Assembly (NCBI RefSeq): GCF_013112225.1
Contig: NZ_JABFHI010000002.1
Span: 682,001 to 746,000, forward strand
DNA: 64,000 nt
Reading direction: 5' to 3'
Source of the DNA: Vreelandella azerica
GTDB taxonomy: Bacteria; Pseudomonadota; Gammaproteobacteria; Pseudomonadales; Halomonadaceae
Positions within the stretch are counted from its first letter, which is position 1. Every line of letters starts with the position of its first letter. Position numbers and translations under genes: made by a program. Of the stretch, positions 25,169-33,797 are shown piece by piece. The notes under the pieces are model-generated. The model did not search any database. It was not told where the DNA came from and worked only from the letters and a program-made list of their open reading frames with translations.

Positions 25169-26620
25169 ATGCCTTTTCTTCAGGCAGCGAAAGCGCGGTT
25201 GTATGCAAGTATTCAGCAATACGCTCCTGCGCTTGCCACTGGTGGTCATCGTTTTGCTCGGTCGCCTATGGGTGTGTGGTCTCATTATCGGCTGGGTATG
25301 TATCAGACGGTGGTTGATTTACCTGTTTACTCCCATCATGCCAACGCCCAGTTTGCCAGGGCGGCTTCGTTAACCGCGCAGGGTGAGGCTGAAAAGGCCG
25401 AGGCTGTGGCGCGCTCGCTGCTGGAAAGCGGTTTGCTGGGGCGTCGTGAGCCCGCCTTTATTCAGGCAATCGCGGCGTTTTCACCCCTTTGGCTGAATCG
25501 CTGTGTGATAGTGCCCGTTTGCCTGAGGGGTTCGTTTTTACCGGCAGCGCTGGCGCTGCGTTTGGGGCAGGTAGATGTGGCTGAAACACGTTTGAGCGCT
25601 TACCTGAATGCTGTCACGCAGCCTGACCCTGAAGCGGTGTTGGTTGAAAGTAACCTGAAAGCTCAATCAACTAAGCAACAGGGCGCGTATCTTAACCGTT
25701 TTCTGGCAAGCCATGGGCTTGGAGAAGTTCAGCCTGTTGATGCGGCTGCGCCCATGGGCGTAATGAACCTGGCCACTGCCAGCGTCGAACAGGCTGGGCC
25801 GTTATCAGAGGGCCCGCTGGTCAGTGTCTTGATGACAACCTATTGCTCTGGTGCGCGAGCGGTGCGTGCGATTGAGTCTTTGTTGGCACAGCACCACCGC
25901 CAGCTGGAAATTATTGTGGTGGATGATGCCAGTTCGGATAACACCTTTGAGATGTTGCAGGCATGTGCTGAACACGATAGCCGGGTAAGGTGTTATCAAT
26001 TGCCTAAAAACGTGGGTACTTATGTGGCTAAAACCTATGGCCTACAGCGCGCAAATGGGGAGTTTATTACCTGCCATGATTCTGATGATTGGTCTCACCC
26101 AGAGAAAATCAGTCGCCAGCTAGCACCTATGTTGGCATCCAGGAAGGTTATTGCAACAACCTCCAGATGGGTAAGGTTGAGTGATGACGGGCAGTTTTTT
26201 GTGCGCCAGACGGCGCCGTTCACACGTTTGAACCCGTCTTCACCCTTGTTCAGACGTGAGGTGATTGAGCAAATGGGTGGTTGGGATCTGGTGCGTACCG
26301 GTGCAGATAGTGAATTTCTGGCGCGGTTGAAATTGCATTTTGGCAAAAGGGCTGTCAAGGGGCTGACGCTGCCTTTGGCCTTTGGGGCGCATCGGGATGA
26401 TTCCTTGATGACGGCCAAGGAAACCGGCCACCAGGAAAACGCGGTGTCACCTCAACGTTTGGCCTATTGGGAGAGCTGGAGCCGGTGGCATATTTACCAA
26501 TTACGCAACAGGCAACCGCTGCGCGTGGCGCCAACAGGTGTCGAGCGGGCATTTGCAGCGCCTGAGAGTATTCAGGTGCCCCAGGAAGACATACAAGCGT
26601 TGTTGGTAGACAACGGCTGA
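25169..26620 (+). CDS. GT2 glycosyltransferase
   Basis: A 483-residue protein with a helical N-terminal region (residues 1-200) and a GT2 domain at ~215-450: PLVSVLMTTYCSGARAVRAI, IIVVDDASSDNTFEML, CHDSDDWSHPEKISRQ and GGWDLVRTGADSEFLARLKLHFG. AGGAG lies five bases before the ATG. Residues about 110-128 (LNRCVIVPVCLRGSF) look out of frame: reading one base over gives AESLCDSARLPEGF, so a compensating pair of indels is likely there. The predicted role is addition of a sugar to the capsule repeat; the sugar is unknown. Confidence 0.85.
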   Translation: MPFLQAAKARLYASIQQYAPALATGGHRFARSPMGVWSHYRLGMYQTVVDLPVYSHHANAQFARAASLTAQGEAEKAEAVARSLLESGLLGRREPAFIQAIAAFSPLWLNRCVIVPVCLRGSFLPAALALRLGQVDVAETRLSAYLNAVTQPDPEAVLVESNLKAQSTKQQGAYLNRFLASHGLGEVQPVDAAAPMGVMNLATASVEQAGPLSEGPLVSVLMTTYCSGARAVRAIESLLAQHHRQLEIIVVDDASSDNTFEMLQACAEHDSRVRCYQLPKNVGTYVAKTYGLQRANGEFITCHDSDDWSHPEKISRQLAPMLASRKVIATTSRWVRLSDDGQFFVRQTAPFTRLNPSSPLFRREVIEQMGGWDLVRTGADSEFLARLKLHFGKRAVKGLTLPLAFGAHRDDSLMTAKETGHQENAVSPQRLAYWESWSRWHIYQLRNRQPLRVAPTGVERAFAAPESIQVPQEDIQALLVDNG

Positions 26621-26902
26621 TTATTTGTCTTGTTTGCTATAGGTGGGCGAGCGTACGCGGTTGATGTGTTTATGCTTCGGGAATCGGTGGATTGCGTCGT
26701 CATCCGTCGGTGGGTTTATTGATTGATTCAGGTTATGTGCCGGGCGTATGCCGCCGAGAATCCACCCTAAGGGTTATGATGATCTCTGGGTATTTCGTAG
26801 GGTGGCTTCGCGAAGCAATTCATCACAAGGCAGCGTCAGACGCTGTAAAATAAACAGACTCTTTTGTTGTTAATAGGTATGGGGACTTAAAGGATCATTT
26901 TG
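26621..26902. other. Intergenic region with GGGTGGATT-type dispersed repeat remnants
   Basis: About 280 bp before galU. It contains GGTGGATTGCG, AGAATCCACCCTAAG and GTAGGGTGGCTTCGCGAAGC, which look like pieces of a common bacterial intergenic repeat with GGGTGG/CCACCC ends. No gene is seen. The galU promoter must lie here but cannot be pinned down. Confidence 0.45.
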
Positions 26903-27760
26903 ATGACGCAAGTACATAAAGCCATTATCCCGGTTGCCGGTTTTGGTACCCGGCTACTGCCGATCAGCAAGGCCATTCCCAAGGAAATGGTGCCCGTGGT
27001 GGATCGCCCCTTGATTCAGCACGTGGTGGAAGAAGCGCTGGCGGCGGGTATCAATGAGATTATTCTGGTCACGCGGGCGGGCAAGTCTGCCATTGAGGAT
27101 CATTTTGATGGGCATTTTGAGCTTGAGCATTCACTGGCCAGCAAGGGTAAGAATGCCCTGCTGGAAACCTTGTCGGCCATTTCGCCCAAACAGCTGAAAG
27201 TGACCAGTGTGCGTCAGCCCAATGCTCAGGGGCTTGGGCACGCCATTTACTGTGCGGCTCACTTGCTGGATGAAAACGAGCCTTTTGCGGTGATCCTACC
27301 GGATGTGCTGGTCAAGCCTCAGGTGGCAAGCAGCGCTTGTGACCTGGGCGATATGGTGGGGCGTTGGAATGCTAACCAAGCGGCCCAGATCATGGTGGAA
27401 GCCGTGCCGAAAGAAGATGTGCAGCGCTATGGTATTGTGGACTGCGATGAGCCTGACGCCGGTGAAAGTGCCGATATGCGCGGTGTGGTTGAAAAGCCTA
27501 CGCCTGAGGAAGCGCCTTCCTGTCTTTCTGCTGTGATTGGTCGCTATGTATTGCCGTATCGCATTATGGAGCTGTTACGCGATCAGCCGCCCGGCGCGGG
27601 TAACGAGATCCAGCTGACGGATGCCATCGACCGCTTGATGCAGGAAGGCCAGACTGTGCAGGCATTCCGCATGCTCGGGCGCACGTTTGATTGCGGCCAC
27701 ATCGAAGGCTGGCTACAGGCAAATACGCTGCTAGCCCGCGAGGCCGGGTACGAGGTGTAG
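26903..27760 (+). CDS. galU: UTP-glucose-1-phosphate uridylyltransferase
   Basis: A 285-residue enzyme that makes UDP-glucose from UTP and glucose-1-phosphate. The nucleotide-binding N-terminus KAIIPVAGFGTRLLPISKAIPKEM is complete, with the catalytic lysine context in PKEMVPVVDRPLIQHVVEE, and QPNAQGLGHAI, FAVILPDVLV, GVVEKPTPEEAPS and GRYVLP follow as in GalU. TTG at 26900 precedes, but ATG at 26903 is standard and follows AAAGGA. It supplies precursors for the glycosyltransferases upstream and stands alone. Confidence 0.95.
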   Translation: MTQVHKAIIPVAGFGTRLLPISKAIPKEMVPVVDRPLIQHVVEEALAAGINEIILVTRAGKSAIEDHFDGHFELEHSLASKGKNALLETLSAISPKQLKVTSVRQPNAQGLGHAIYCAAHLLDENEPFAVILPDVLVKPQVASSACDLGDMVGRWNANQAAQIMVEAVPKEDVQRYGIVDCDEPDAGESADMRGVVEKPTPEEAPSCLSAVIGRYVLPYRIMELLRDQPPGAGNEIQLTDAIDRLMQEGQTVQAFRMLGRTFDCGHIEGWLQANTLLAREAGYEV

Positions 27761-27817
27761 CCCTTACCAACTCTGCCACTGATGAGCACGGATAACCACG
27801 GATACATCCTTTTTTAT

Positions 27818-27926
27818 GCCATGGACGCTCACGGACGACACGGACAAGAAAAATTCAAAAACAAAATCTTAAAAGGTTTTTTTGGGTTTTAGGCTTGCGT
27901 CCGTGTTTTACGTGAGCGTCCGTGGC
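27818..27926. repeat. Palindromic GCCACGGAC repeat, copy 2
   Basis: The left arm starts GCCATGGACGCTCACGGACG and the right arm ends CGTGAGCGTCCGTGGC, with an A/T-rich loop. It lies upstream of the DUF2281/PemK-like pair, which is closed on the other side by copy 3 (28659). A shorter fragment (CCACGGATA) is at 27797. Confidence 0.93.
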
Positions 27927-28051
27927 GCTATAGACCTTGCTCGATAAACCTCTAATTTATTGTTTAAGCGCGGCCATGTGGAGTCTGCGGAAGGCGCTAC
28001 CGCTATGCTATTCTGATGTTAATTAAGTGATATCATTTCGAGGTCGTTGTC

Positions 28052-28285
28052 ATGCGATTTGAAGAGCTTATTGCTAAGGTCAGCCGTCTTCCCGCTGTTC
28101 GTCAACAAGAGGTGATGGATTTTGTCGCTTTTCTGGAGCAGCGCTATGGAGAAGCCTCTGAGAGTGCCGAAGCCGATTGGTCGGAGAACCAGTTTCAAGC
28201 CATGAGCTTGGATCAAGCCATGCGTGGGCTTGAAGAGGAGCCAGAACTCTACTCCGAGTATGACTTGAAGGAACGCTGGCAATGA
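28052..28285 (+). CDS. DUF2281-type small protein (putative antitoxin)
   Basis: A 77-residue protein: FEELIAKVSRLPAVRQQEVM followed by DFVAFLEQRYGE is the DUF2281/VapB-like pattern of antitoxins, and the C-terminal half is acidic (LEEEPELYSEYDLKERW), typical of the part that binds the toxin. Its stop overlaps the following toxin start by four bases (ATGA). GAGG lies 10 bases upstream of the ATG. Confidence 0.8.
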   Translation: MRFEELIAKVSRLPAVRQQEVMDFVAFLEQRYGEASESAEADWSENQFQAMSLDQAMRGLEEEPELYSEYDLKERWQ

Positions 28286-28631
28286 AGCGTGCCGGGCAGA
28301 TTGCGTTGATGCCGTTTCCTTACACGGATTTGAAAAGCAGTAAGAAGCGCCCCGTACTTCTATTGCGTCAATTAAATGACACCTGGGATGACTGGTTGGT
28401 GTGCATGATCCGTCTCAGTTACATCAGGCTAATCCAAGCCTGGACTGGGTGCTGATGCCTGATGATGAAGCGTTTTCTGCATCGGGTTTAAAGGTCGCTA
28501 GCGTATTTCGTCTCTCGCGGCTTGCGGTGTTAGACGGTGCTCTTCTGTTGGGGCAGTTAGGGACACTTTCCGATGCGCGTCTACATCAGCTTCGCTATCG
28601 ACTGGGTACTTGGATAGCGAGTGACCGTTAG
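28282..28631 (+). CDS. PemK/MazF-like toxin, frameshifted
   Basis: It begins MKRAGQIALMPFPYTDLKSS and KKRPVLLLRQ, the conserved MazF/PemK start (G-x-I, PFPYTD, KRPVL). The frame breaks at about 28408 (VCMI), and with one added C continues PSQLHQANPSLDWVLM, SVFRLSRLAVLDGALL and LGTLSDARLHQLRYRL, to the stop at 28631. The repaired protein has about 116 residues, the family's normal size. MazF-type enzymes cut mRNA. It is co-directional with, and overlaps, its antitoxin. Confidence 0.8.
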
Positions 28632-28658
28632 TTCAGCCACGGATAAAACCTTTTTTAT

Positions 28659-28758
28659 GCCACGGACGCTCACGGACGAAAACCTAAAACCCCCAAAAAT
28701 CTCTTAGGGTTCTATTTTTTGAATTGTTCTTGTCCGTGTCGTCCGTGAGGGTCCGTGG
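28659..28758. repeat. Palindromic GCCACGGAC repeat, copy 3
   Basis: The left arm starts GCCACGGACGCTCACGGACG and the right arm ends GTCCGTGAGGGTCCGTGGG. It lies 27 bp after the PemK-like stop and before glmM, closing the toxin-antitoxin pair opened by copy 2. Confidence 0.93.
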
Positions 28759-28844
28759 GAGAGCTGGCTTTGTATGTGTTTTCTGTGTGTGTCTATGGCA
28801 AAATTTTTTTACAATTAGCAAAAATACCCTAGGGCTAGATTTTT

Positions 28845-30182
28845 ATGCGTAAGTATTTCGGTACTGATGGTGTACGCGGGCGTGTTGGCGAGTTTCCGAT
28901 GACGCCGGACTTTGCAATGAAGCTGGGCTGGGCGGCAGGCCAGGTGTTGGGGGCAGAAGGGGTCAGCGAGGTGTTGATTGGCAAGGATACCCGGGCGAGC
29001 GGCTATATGCTGGAGTCGGCCATGGAGTCGGGCTTTTCTGCCGCTGGTGTGAATATTGCGCTGGTCGGCCCGCTGCCGACGCCTGCGATTGCTTATCTTG
29101 CCACTACTTTTCGTGCCAATGCGGGGGTGGTGATCAGCGCTTCACATAACCCGTTTTACGATAACGGCATCAAACTGTTTGCGCAATCTGGCCTGAAACT
29201 GACCGATCAGCAGGAGCATGAAATCGAGCAGTGGCTGGATCGTGCGTTTGAAGACGGCATGACCTGCGTCAGTTCTGAAAAACTGGGTAAGGCGCGGCGC
29301 ATTGATGACGCGGCGGGGCGTTATATTGAGTATTGCAAATCTCATTTTCCTGGCCAGCAGAACCTCAACGGCTTGCGGGTGGTAGTGGATAGCGCTAATG
29401 GTGCGGCTTATAAAGTCGGACCGGCCGTCTATCGCGAATTGGGTGCCGAGGTGATCAGCCTGCACGACCAGCCGGATGGGGTGAATATCAACCATCAGTG
29501 CGGCGCAACGGATCTGGCCAGCCTGCGGGCTGCGGTGATCGAAAAACGCGCTGATCTGGGCATTGCGCTGGATGGTGATGCTGACCGCCTGATGATGGTG
29601 GATCACACCGGAGCTGAAGTGGATGGCGATGAACTGCTATTCCTGATGGCGCGTGAGGCTCAGGCAGAAGGCTACACCGGTGGCATTGTAGGTACCCAGA
29701 TGAGTAACCTGGGGCTTGAGCTGGCGCTGGCTGAGCGTGGCATTCCGTTCAGACGGGCCAAAGTAGGCGACCGTTATGTCATGGAGCAACTGAAAGAAAC
29801 CGGCTGGCGCATTGGCGGTGAGGGTTCCGGGCACCTGCTGAGCCTGGATCATGCTTCAACCGGGGATGCGATTATTGCTTCAGTACGCGTACTGGCGTCG
29901 TTACAGAAGCGTGGCATTAACCTGTATACCGCCAAACAAGGGATGCGCAAGCTGCCGCAGACATTGATCAACGTACGCTACCAGGCCGAGCAGGGGGTTG
30001 ACCCATTGGATGTCGAGGCGGTTAAAACAGCTGTTACCAATGTTGAGAAGCATCTGGGAGAAACGGGGCGTGTGCTGTTGCGTAAATCGGGTACCGAGCC
30101 ACTTATCAGGGTCATGGTAGAAGCCGAAGATGCCCAGATGGCACACCGCTGCGCCCGTGAAATTGCCGATGCGCTGGGGTGA
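28845..30182 (+). CDS. glmM: Phosphoglucosamine mutase
   Basis: A 445-residue enzyme that converts glucosamine-6-phosphate to glucosamine-1-phosphate for UDP-GlcNAc. [20 protein letters not shown] opens it, [16 protein letters not shown] holds the phosphoserine (about Ser-100), [13 protein letters not shown] is the metal loop, GEGSGHLL the sugar loop and [14 protein letters not shown] the phosphate-binding loop. Length is normal. It is usually next to folP and ftsH, but here stands between two toxin-antitoxin/repeat blocks in a capsule region, so it may be a relocated or second copy. The start lacks a strong ribosome site. Confidence 0.95.
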   Translation: MRKYFGTDGVRGRVGEFPMTPDFAMKLGWAAGQVLGAEGVSEVLIGKDTRASGYMLESAMESGFSAAGVNIALVGPLPTPAIAYLATTFRANAGVVISASHNPFYDNGIKLFAQSGLKLTDQQEHEIEQWLDRAFEDGMTCVSSEKLGKARRIDDAAGRYIEYCKSHFPGQQNLNGLRVVVDSANGAAYKVGPAVYRELGAEVISLHDQPDGVNINHQCGATDLASLRAAVIEKRADLGIALDGDADRLMMVDHTGAEVDGDELLFLMAREAQAEGYTGGIVGTQMSNLGLELALAERGIPFRRAKVGDRYVMEQLKETGWRIGGEGSGHLLSLDHASTGDAIIASVRVLASLQKRGINLYTAKQGMRKLPQTLINVRYQAEQGVDPLDVEAVKTAVTNVEKHLGETGRVLLRKSGTEPLIRVMVEAEDAQMAHRCAREIADALG

Positions 30183-30192
30183 AAAACACTTA

Positions 30193-30310
30193 GGCCACAG
30201 ATAAAATCTGTTGGGCCACGGATACACACGGATCAACACAGATAAGGACAAATTCAGAACCCAAAAGATTTTAAGGTTTTATCCGTGGCTATCCGTGTGC
30301 ATCCGTGGCT
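30193..30310. repeat. Palindromic GCCACGG repeat, copy 4 (variant)
   Basis: A diverged copy: GGCCACAGATAAAATCTG then GGGCCACGGATACACACGG on the left and TATCCGTGTGCATCCGTGGC on the right. It opens the HEPN/MNT pair at 30332-31083, which copy 5 closes. Confidence 0.85.
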
Positions 30311-30331
30311 GCTTGAAGAGAGGAGTGAGGT

Positions 30332-30775
30332 ATGAGCGATCAGGATATACGCTGGCGTCAGCGTTTTGAGAATTTCAAAAAGGCTCATGCTCAGCTTAAT
30401 AGTGCTTTGTCATTGATGCATGAACGTTCATTGAGTGAACTTGAAAAACAGGGAACCATTCAGGCCTTCGAATTTACCTATGAGCTTGCCTGGAATTTGT
30501 TGCGTGATTATTTGCTCTGGCAAGGAGAAACGATCGCAGGGTCAAGAGATGCCATTCGTAATGCGTTTCAGGCAGGTCTGATCAGTGACGGACATACCTG
30601 GATGGCGATGTTGCAGGATAGAAATCGCACTGTGCATACCTATAATGAAGCAACGGCTAATGAAATTCTGGCTAACCTTGAACAGCGCTACGCATTACTT
30701 CTTGATGATCTTGAAGAAACGTTCGTGCAGCTTGAAATTCAACAAGGTGGTTTGGCTCAAGGAAAGCCAGCATGA
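30332..30775 (+). CDS. HI0074-family HEPN protein (nucleotidyltransferase substrate-binding)
   Basis: A 147-residue helical protein of the HI0074 type: IRWRQRFENFKKAHAQL, FEFTYELAWNLLRDYL, GSRDAIRNAFQAGLI and the HEPN motif DRNRTVHTYNE (Rx4HxY). It is the toxin-like or substrate partner of the nucleotidyltransferase that follows. GAGAGGAG lies before the ATG, and it overlaps the next gene by four bases. It would be cytoplasmic; activity is inferred from the family. Confidence 0.9.
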   Translation: MSDQDIRWRQRFENFKKAHAQLNSALSLMHERSLSELEKQGTIQAFEFTYELAWNLLRDYLLWQGETIAGSRDAIRNAFQAGLISDGHTWMAMLQDRNRTVHTYNEATANEILANLEQRYALLLDDLEETFVQLEIQQGGLAQGKPA

Positions 30776-31083
30776 CTTCTCGCTTTGGCCTATCACTCGG
30801 CGATATTGAAAAACTGCAATCTGTACTCTCACGGTACGTGGGCATTCAGAAGGCAGTGATTTATGGCTCACGTGCTAAGGGTAATTATCGTGCTTCGTCA
30901 GATATCGACATCACCTTGATAGGACGCTTGGATTGGCAGACGTTTAATCGCTTGGAAATGGAGCTTGATGACTTACTGCTGCCTTATAAAATTGACCTGT
31001 CTATCTATGATCAGATTGAGAACAATGAACTAAAATCACATATTCAGCGCGTCGGCAAGGTGCTGTTTTCTAAACAAGAATAA
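30772..31083 (+). CDS. HI0073-family MNT nucleotidyltransferase
   Basis: A 103-residue minimal nucleotidyltransferase with KAVIYGSRAKGNYRASSDID (GSR...SDID active site) and YKIDLSIYDQI (third aspartate). The order toxin-like HEPN first, nucleotidyltransferase second is the reverse of the 7681-8462 pair but normal for HI0074/HI0073. The stop codon at 31081-31083 coincides with the start of a repeat arm shared with 1721-1810. Confidence 0.9.
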   Translation: MTSRFGLSLGDIEKLQSVLSRYVGIQKAVIYGSRAKGNYRASSDIDITLIGRLDWQTFNRLEMELDDLLLPYKIDLSIYDQIENNELKSHIQRVGKVLFSKQE

Positions 31084-31109
31084 AAGAGGGCAGATTCAAG
31101 TTAATTCTT
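31081..31109. repeat. GGGCAGATTCAA-type repeat arm
   Basis: TAAAAGAGGGCAGATTCAAG followed by TTAATTCTT matches the arms of the inverted repeat at 1721-1810 with a few differences. It begins exactly at the HI0073 stop codon. Confidence 0.7.
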
Positions 31110-31205
31110 GGCCACGGACACTCACGGAAAACACGGACGAAAACCTAAAAATCTTTTTATTCTTGTTCTTGTCTTTGTCCGTGTCGTCCGTGAGGGTCTG
31201 TGGCC
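31110..31205. repeat. Palindromic GCCACGGAC repeat, copy 5
   Basis: The left arm starts GGCCACGGACACTCACGGAA and the right arm ends GTCCGTGAGGGTCTGTGGCC, with an AT-rich loop. It closes the HEPN/MNT pair at 30332-31083 and abuts a heptanucleotide array. Confidence 0.92.
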
Positions 31206-31220
31206 AGACAGGTTTTATTC

Positions 31221-31286
31221 TATTCACTACTCACTACTCACTATTCACTACTCACTACTCACTACTCACTACTCACTACTCACTAC
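31221..31286. repeat. Heptanucleotide repeat array upstream of glmS
   Basis: About nine copies of a TCACTAC unit with one TATTCAC variant, ending 14 bases before the glmS ATG. Here a ribosome site (AGGAAA) is preserved between array and start. Confidence 0.95.
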
Positions 31287-31300
31287 CAACAGGAAACACT

Positions 31301-33147
31301 ATGTGCGGCATTGTCGGCGCGATCGGCGCAACGGAATGTATCCCTTTTCTGCTTCAGGGCCTGAGAACACTCGAATACCGTGGCTATGATTCTGCTGGGC
31401 TTGCGGTGCTTAACAACGGCTTGCAGCGTGCTCGAGCCAAGGGGCGAGTGGCTGAGCTTGAGGCGCGTGTAGCTGAACAGCAGCTTTCGGGGCAAGTGGG
31501 TATTGCCCATACGCGCTGGGCCACTCATGGTGTGCCGGCAGAGCATAATGCGCATCCGCATATTTCTACCGGTCTGGCGGTAGTGCATAACGGCATCATC
31601 GAAAATTACGAAGCGTTGCGCTCCACGCTGCAAACGCTGGGGTACGAATTTACCTCTGATACGGATACTGAAACCATCGCGCACCTGATCCGTGCCTGCC
31701 TGAAAGGTGAGCTTGATGGTACAGAGCCAGCGGGTGATCTTTTCTCTGCGGTGCAATCTGCTGTTGCGCGTTTGCAGGGGGCCTTTGCACTGGCGGTGAT
31801 CAGTGAGGATGAAACGGATACTCTGATAGTGGCCCGTCAAGGTTCACCGTTAATGCTGGGTGTTGCCGATGATGGCCATTATGCGGCATCGGACGCGTCG
31901 GCTTTGCTGTCGGTGACCAGGCGTATGATGTATCTGGAAAACGGCGACGTGGCCAAACTGACCCGCGATTCCATTTTTCTGATAGACGCTAGTGGTCAAC
32001 AGGTGGAGCGTGAGGTCATCACTTCCAGTCTTTCTGCCAATGCGGTCGAACTGGGTGAGTTCAACCACTATATGCAGAAGGAAATCTTTGAACAGCCTCA
32101 GGCGCTGGGTAACACGCTTGAGATGATCAGTGGGGCGGGCAAGCTGGAACCCGGTATTTTCGGCGCTGAGGCCGCTGAGGTATTTCAGCAGGTAGATTCG
32201 GTGCTGATTATTGCCTGTGGTACTTCCAGCTATGCGGGCATGACCGCCAAGTACTGGATCGAGCAGGTAGCGGGTCTGCCGTGCAATGTCGAGATTGCCA
32301 GCGAATACCGCTACCGGGTGAGTGTGGCCAACCCGCGTCAACTGGTGGTGGTGATTTCTCAATCTGGAGAAACGGCAGATACCTTTGCCGCGCTTGAACA
32401 TGCCAAGGCGCAGGGCCATACGCACACACTTGCGATCTGTAACGTGCCGGAATCCGCGATTGTGCGTGAAACCGCGCTGCGTTTTATTACTCGCGCAGGG
32501 CCGGAAATCGGTGTGGCCTCCACCAAGCATTCACCACTCAATTAAGCGCGCTTTTTCTGTTAACGCTCTTGCTGGCCAAGGCCAATCAGCGTTTGAGTGA
32601 GCCGGATGAAAAAGCCTACCTGGATGAATTGCGCCATCTGCCTGTGGCTGTGGAAAACGTGCTGGAACTGGAGCCCAGCATTAAGGCCTGGGCCAAGCAT
32701 TTTGCCAACAAGCACCATGCTCTTTTCCTGGGGCGTGGTCGCCACTATCCGATTGCCCTGGAAGGCGCGCTTAAACTGAAGGAAATCAGCTATATTCATG
32801 CGGAGGCCTATCCAGCTGGTGAGCTCAAGCATGGCCCTCTGGCGCTAGTGGATGCAGAGATGCCGGTCGTAGTAGTGGCGCCTAATGATGAGTTGCTTGA
32901 GAAGCTCAAGGCCAATATGCAGGAAGTCAGCGCCCGAGGTGGCCAATTGTATGTATTTGCCGATGGCGATAGCCAGGTGGCTTCCTGTGAAGGCGTGAAC
33001 GTACTGCAAATGCCTGAGCATTATGGCCTGCTTTCGCCTGTGCTGCATGTGGTGGCGCTTCAGCTGCTGTCTTACCACGTTGCTCTGGTTAAAGGGACTG
33101 ACGTAGACAAGCCCCGTAATTTGGCCAAGAGTGTGACGGTTGAGTGA
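31301..33147 (+). CDS. glmS: Glutamine-fructose-6-phosphate aminotransferase (isomerizing), frameshifted
   Basis: Makes glucosamine-6-phosphate from fructose-6-phosphate and glutamine. The ATG is followed at once by TGC, the N-terminal nucleophile Cys (MCGIVGAIG). [13 protein letters not shown] and [11 protein letters not shown] belong to the glutaminase domain; the two SIS domains have [24 protein letters not shown] and [19 protein letters not shown], and the end [12 protein letters not shown] is canonical. The frame breaks at about 32526 in VASTK; one added G gives [15 protein letters not shown] and continues to 33147. The repaired length is about 615 residues, normal. GlmS is usually essential, so the frameshift is almost surely a sequencing error. 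Confidence 0.94.
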
Positions 33148-33227
33148 CAGCGAGGAAGTCTTTCCTGCAAAATAGAGCGAGTCACGCTTATCGATTGACT
33201 ATGCAATGACGTGAGTAAACACAGACG

Positions 33228-33761
33228 ATGCTAAAAATCGCTATAAATGGCTTGTTTAAAACAGTGGTAAAGGCATCTGATGTGGTACAGCAGTGGTTGA
33301 GCAAGCAATTCTCTGGAAAGCCTTTCTGGCATAGAGAACCTGTGTTGCAGCCTGGCAAACCAGGGAATCAGTTACAGTTCGATCTGGTTGGCGAGCGGCC
33401 CTGGCCAGGCTGGAATATGATTGAACTGCATGTCGATGAAGGTGCCATGTATGGTGTGGCTATCATTCTGGTAGAAACGCGCCACAAAAAGTTCCAACTG
33501 GGTATTCCTGTTCAGCCGGGGAAAATAGCTAAACGGCTTGTTTTCATCCCTTTAGGTGTGAGGCGCATTTCACTGGCGACCTCCAATGCTTCAAATACCC
33601 TTAAGATAAAGCGCCTGCGTTGGGTGTGGCTGACGCCATGGTTTGCTCATGACCGGCTAGCGCGACGTTTATCAAGTATTCATCCTGATTACAAAGGTAT
33701 GGGGGTGAGTGAGGTTAAACGAGCCTTGCACCGTGAATCTGTTGCGCGTGGCTGTCGGTGA
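33228..33761 (+). CDS. N-terminal part of a two-domain glycosyltransferase, ended by in-frame TGA
   Basis: A 177-residue frame: QLQFDLVGERPWPGWNMIEL, LRWVWLTPWFAHDRLARRL and IHPDYKGMGVSEVKRAL. These look like the extra N-terminal region seen in long GT2 proteins. The TGA at 33759-33761 is followed in the same frame by KSVALAEHTQTFMRASTQYG without a shift, so 33228-35552 reads as one gene of 774 codons with a single TGA in place of, probably, TGG. It could also be a separate small gene, but no ribosome site precedes the next ATG. Confidence 0.7.
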   Translation: MLKIAINGLFKTVVKASDVVQQWLSKQFSGKPFWHREPVLQPGKPGNQLQFDLVGERPWPGWNMIELHVDEGAMYGVAIILVETRHKKFQLGIPVQPGKIAKRLVFIPLGVRRISLATSNASNTLKIKRLRWVWLTPWFAHDRLARRLSSIHPDYKGMGVSEVKRALHRESVARGCR

Positions 33762-33797
33762 AAGAGTGTAGCGCTGGCGGAACATACCCAAACCTTT

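Noticed and set aside
27990..28005. ops-like sequence on the minus strand (AGCGGTAGCGCC)
   Set aside because: It lacks the leading GGCGG and the trailing GTG and faces away from the next gene.
31850..32530. 226-codon minus-strand open frame inside glmS
   Set aside because: Antisense shadow of a well-supported gene.
33759..33761. TGA as selenocysteine in the glycosyltransferase
   Set aside because: No SECIS-like hairpin directly follows and the family has no selenoproteins; a nonsense change or error is simpler.
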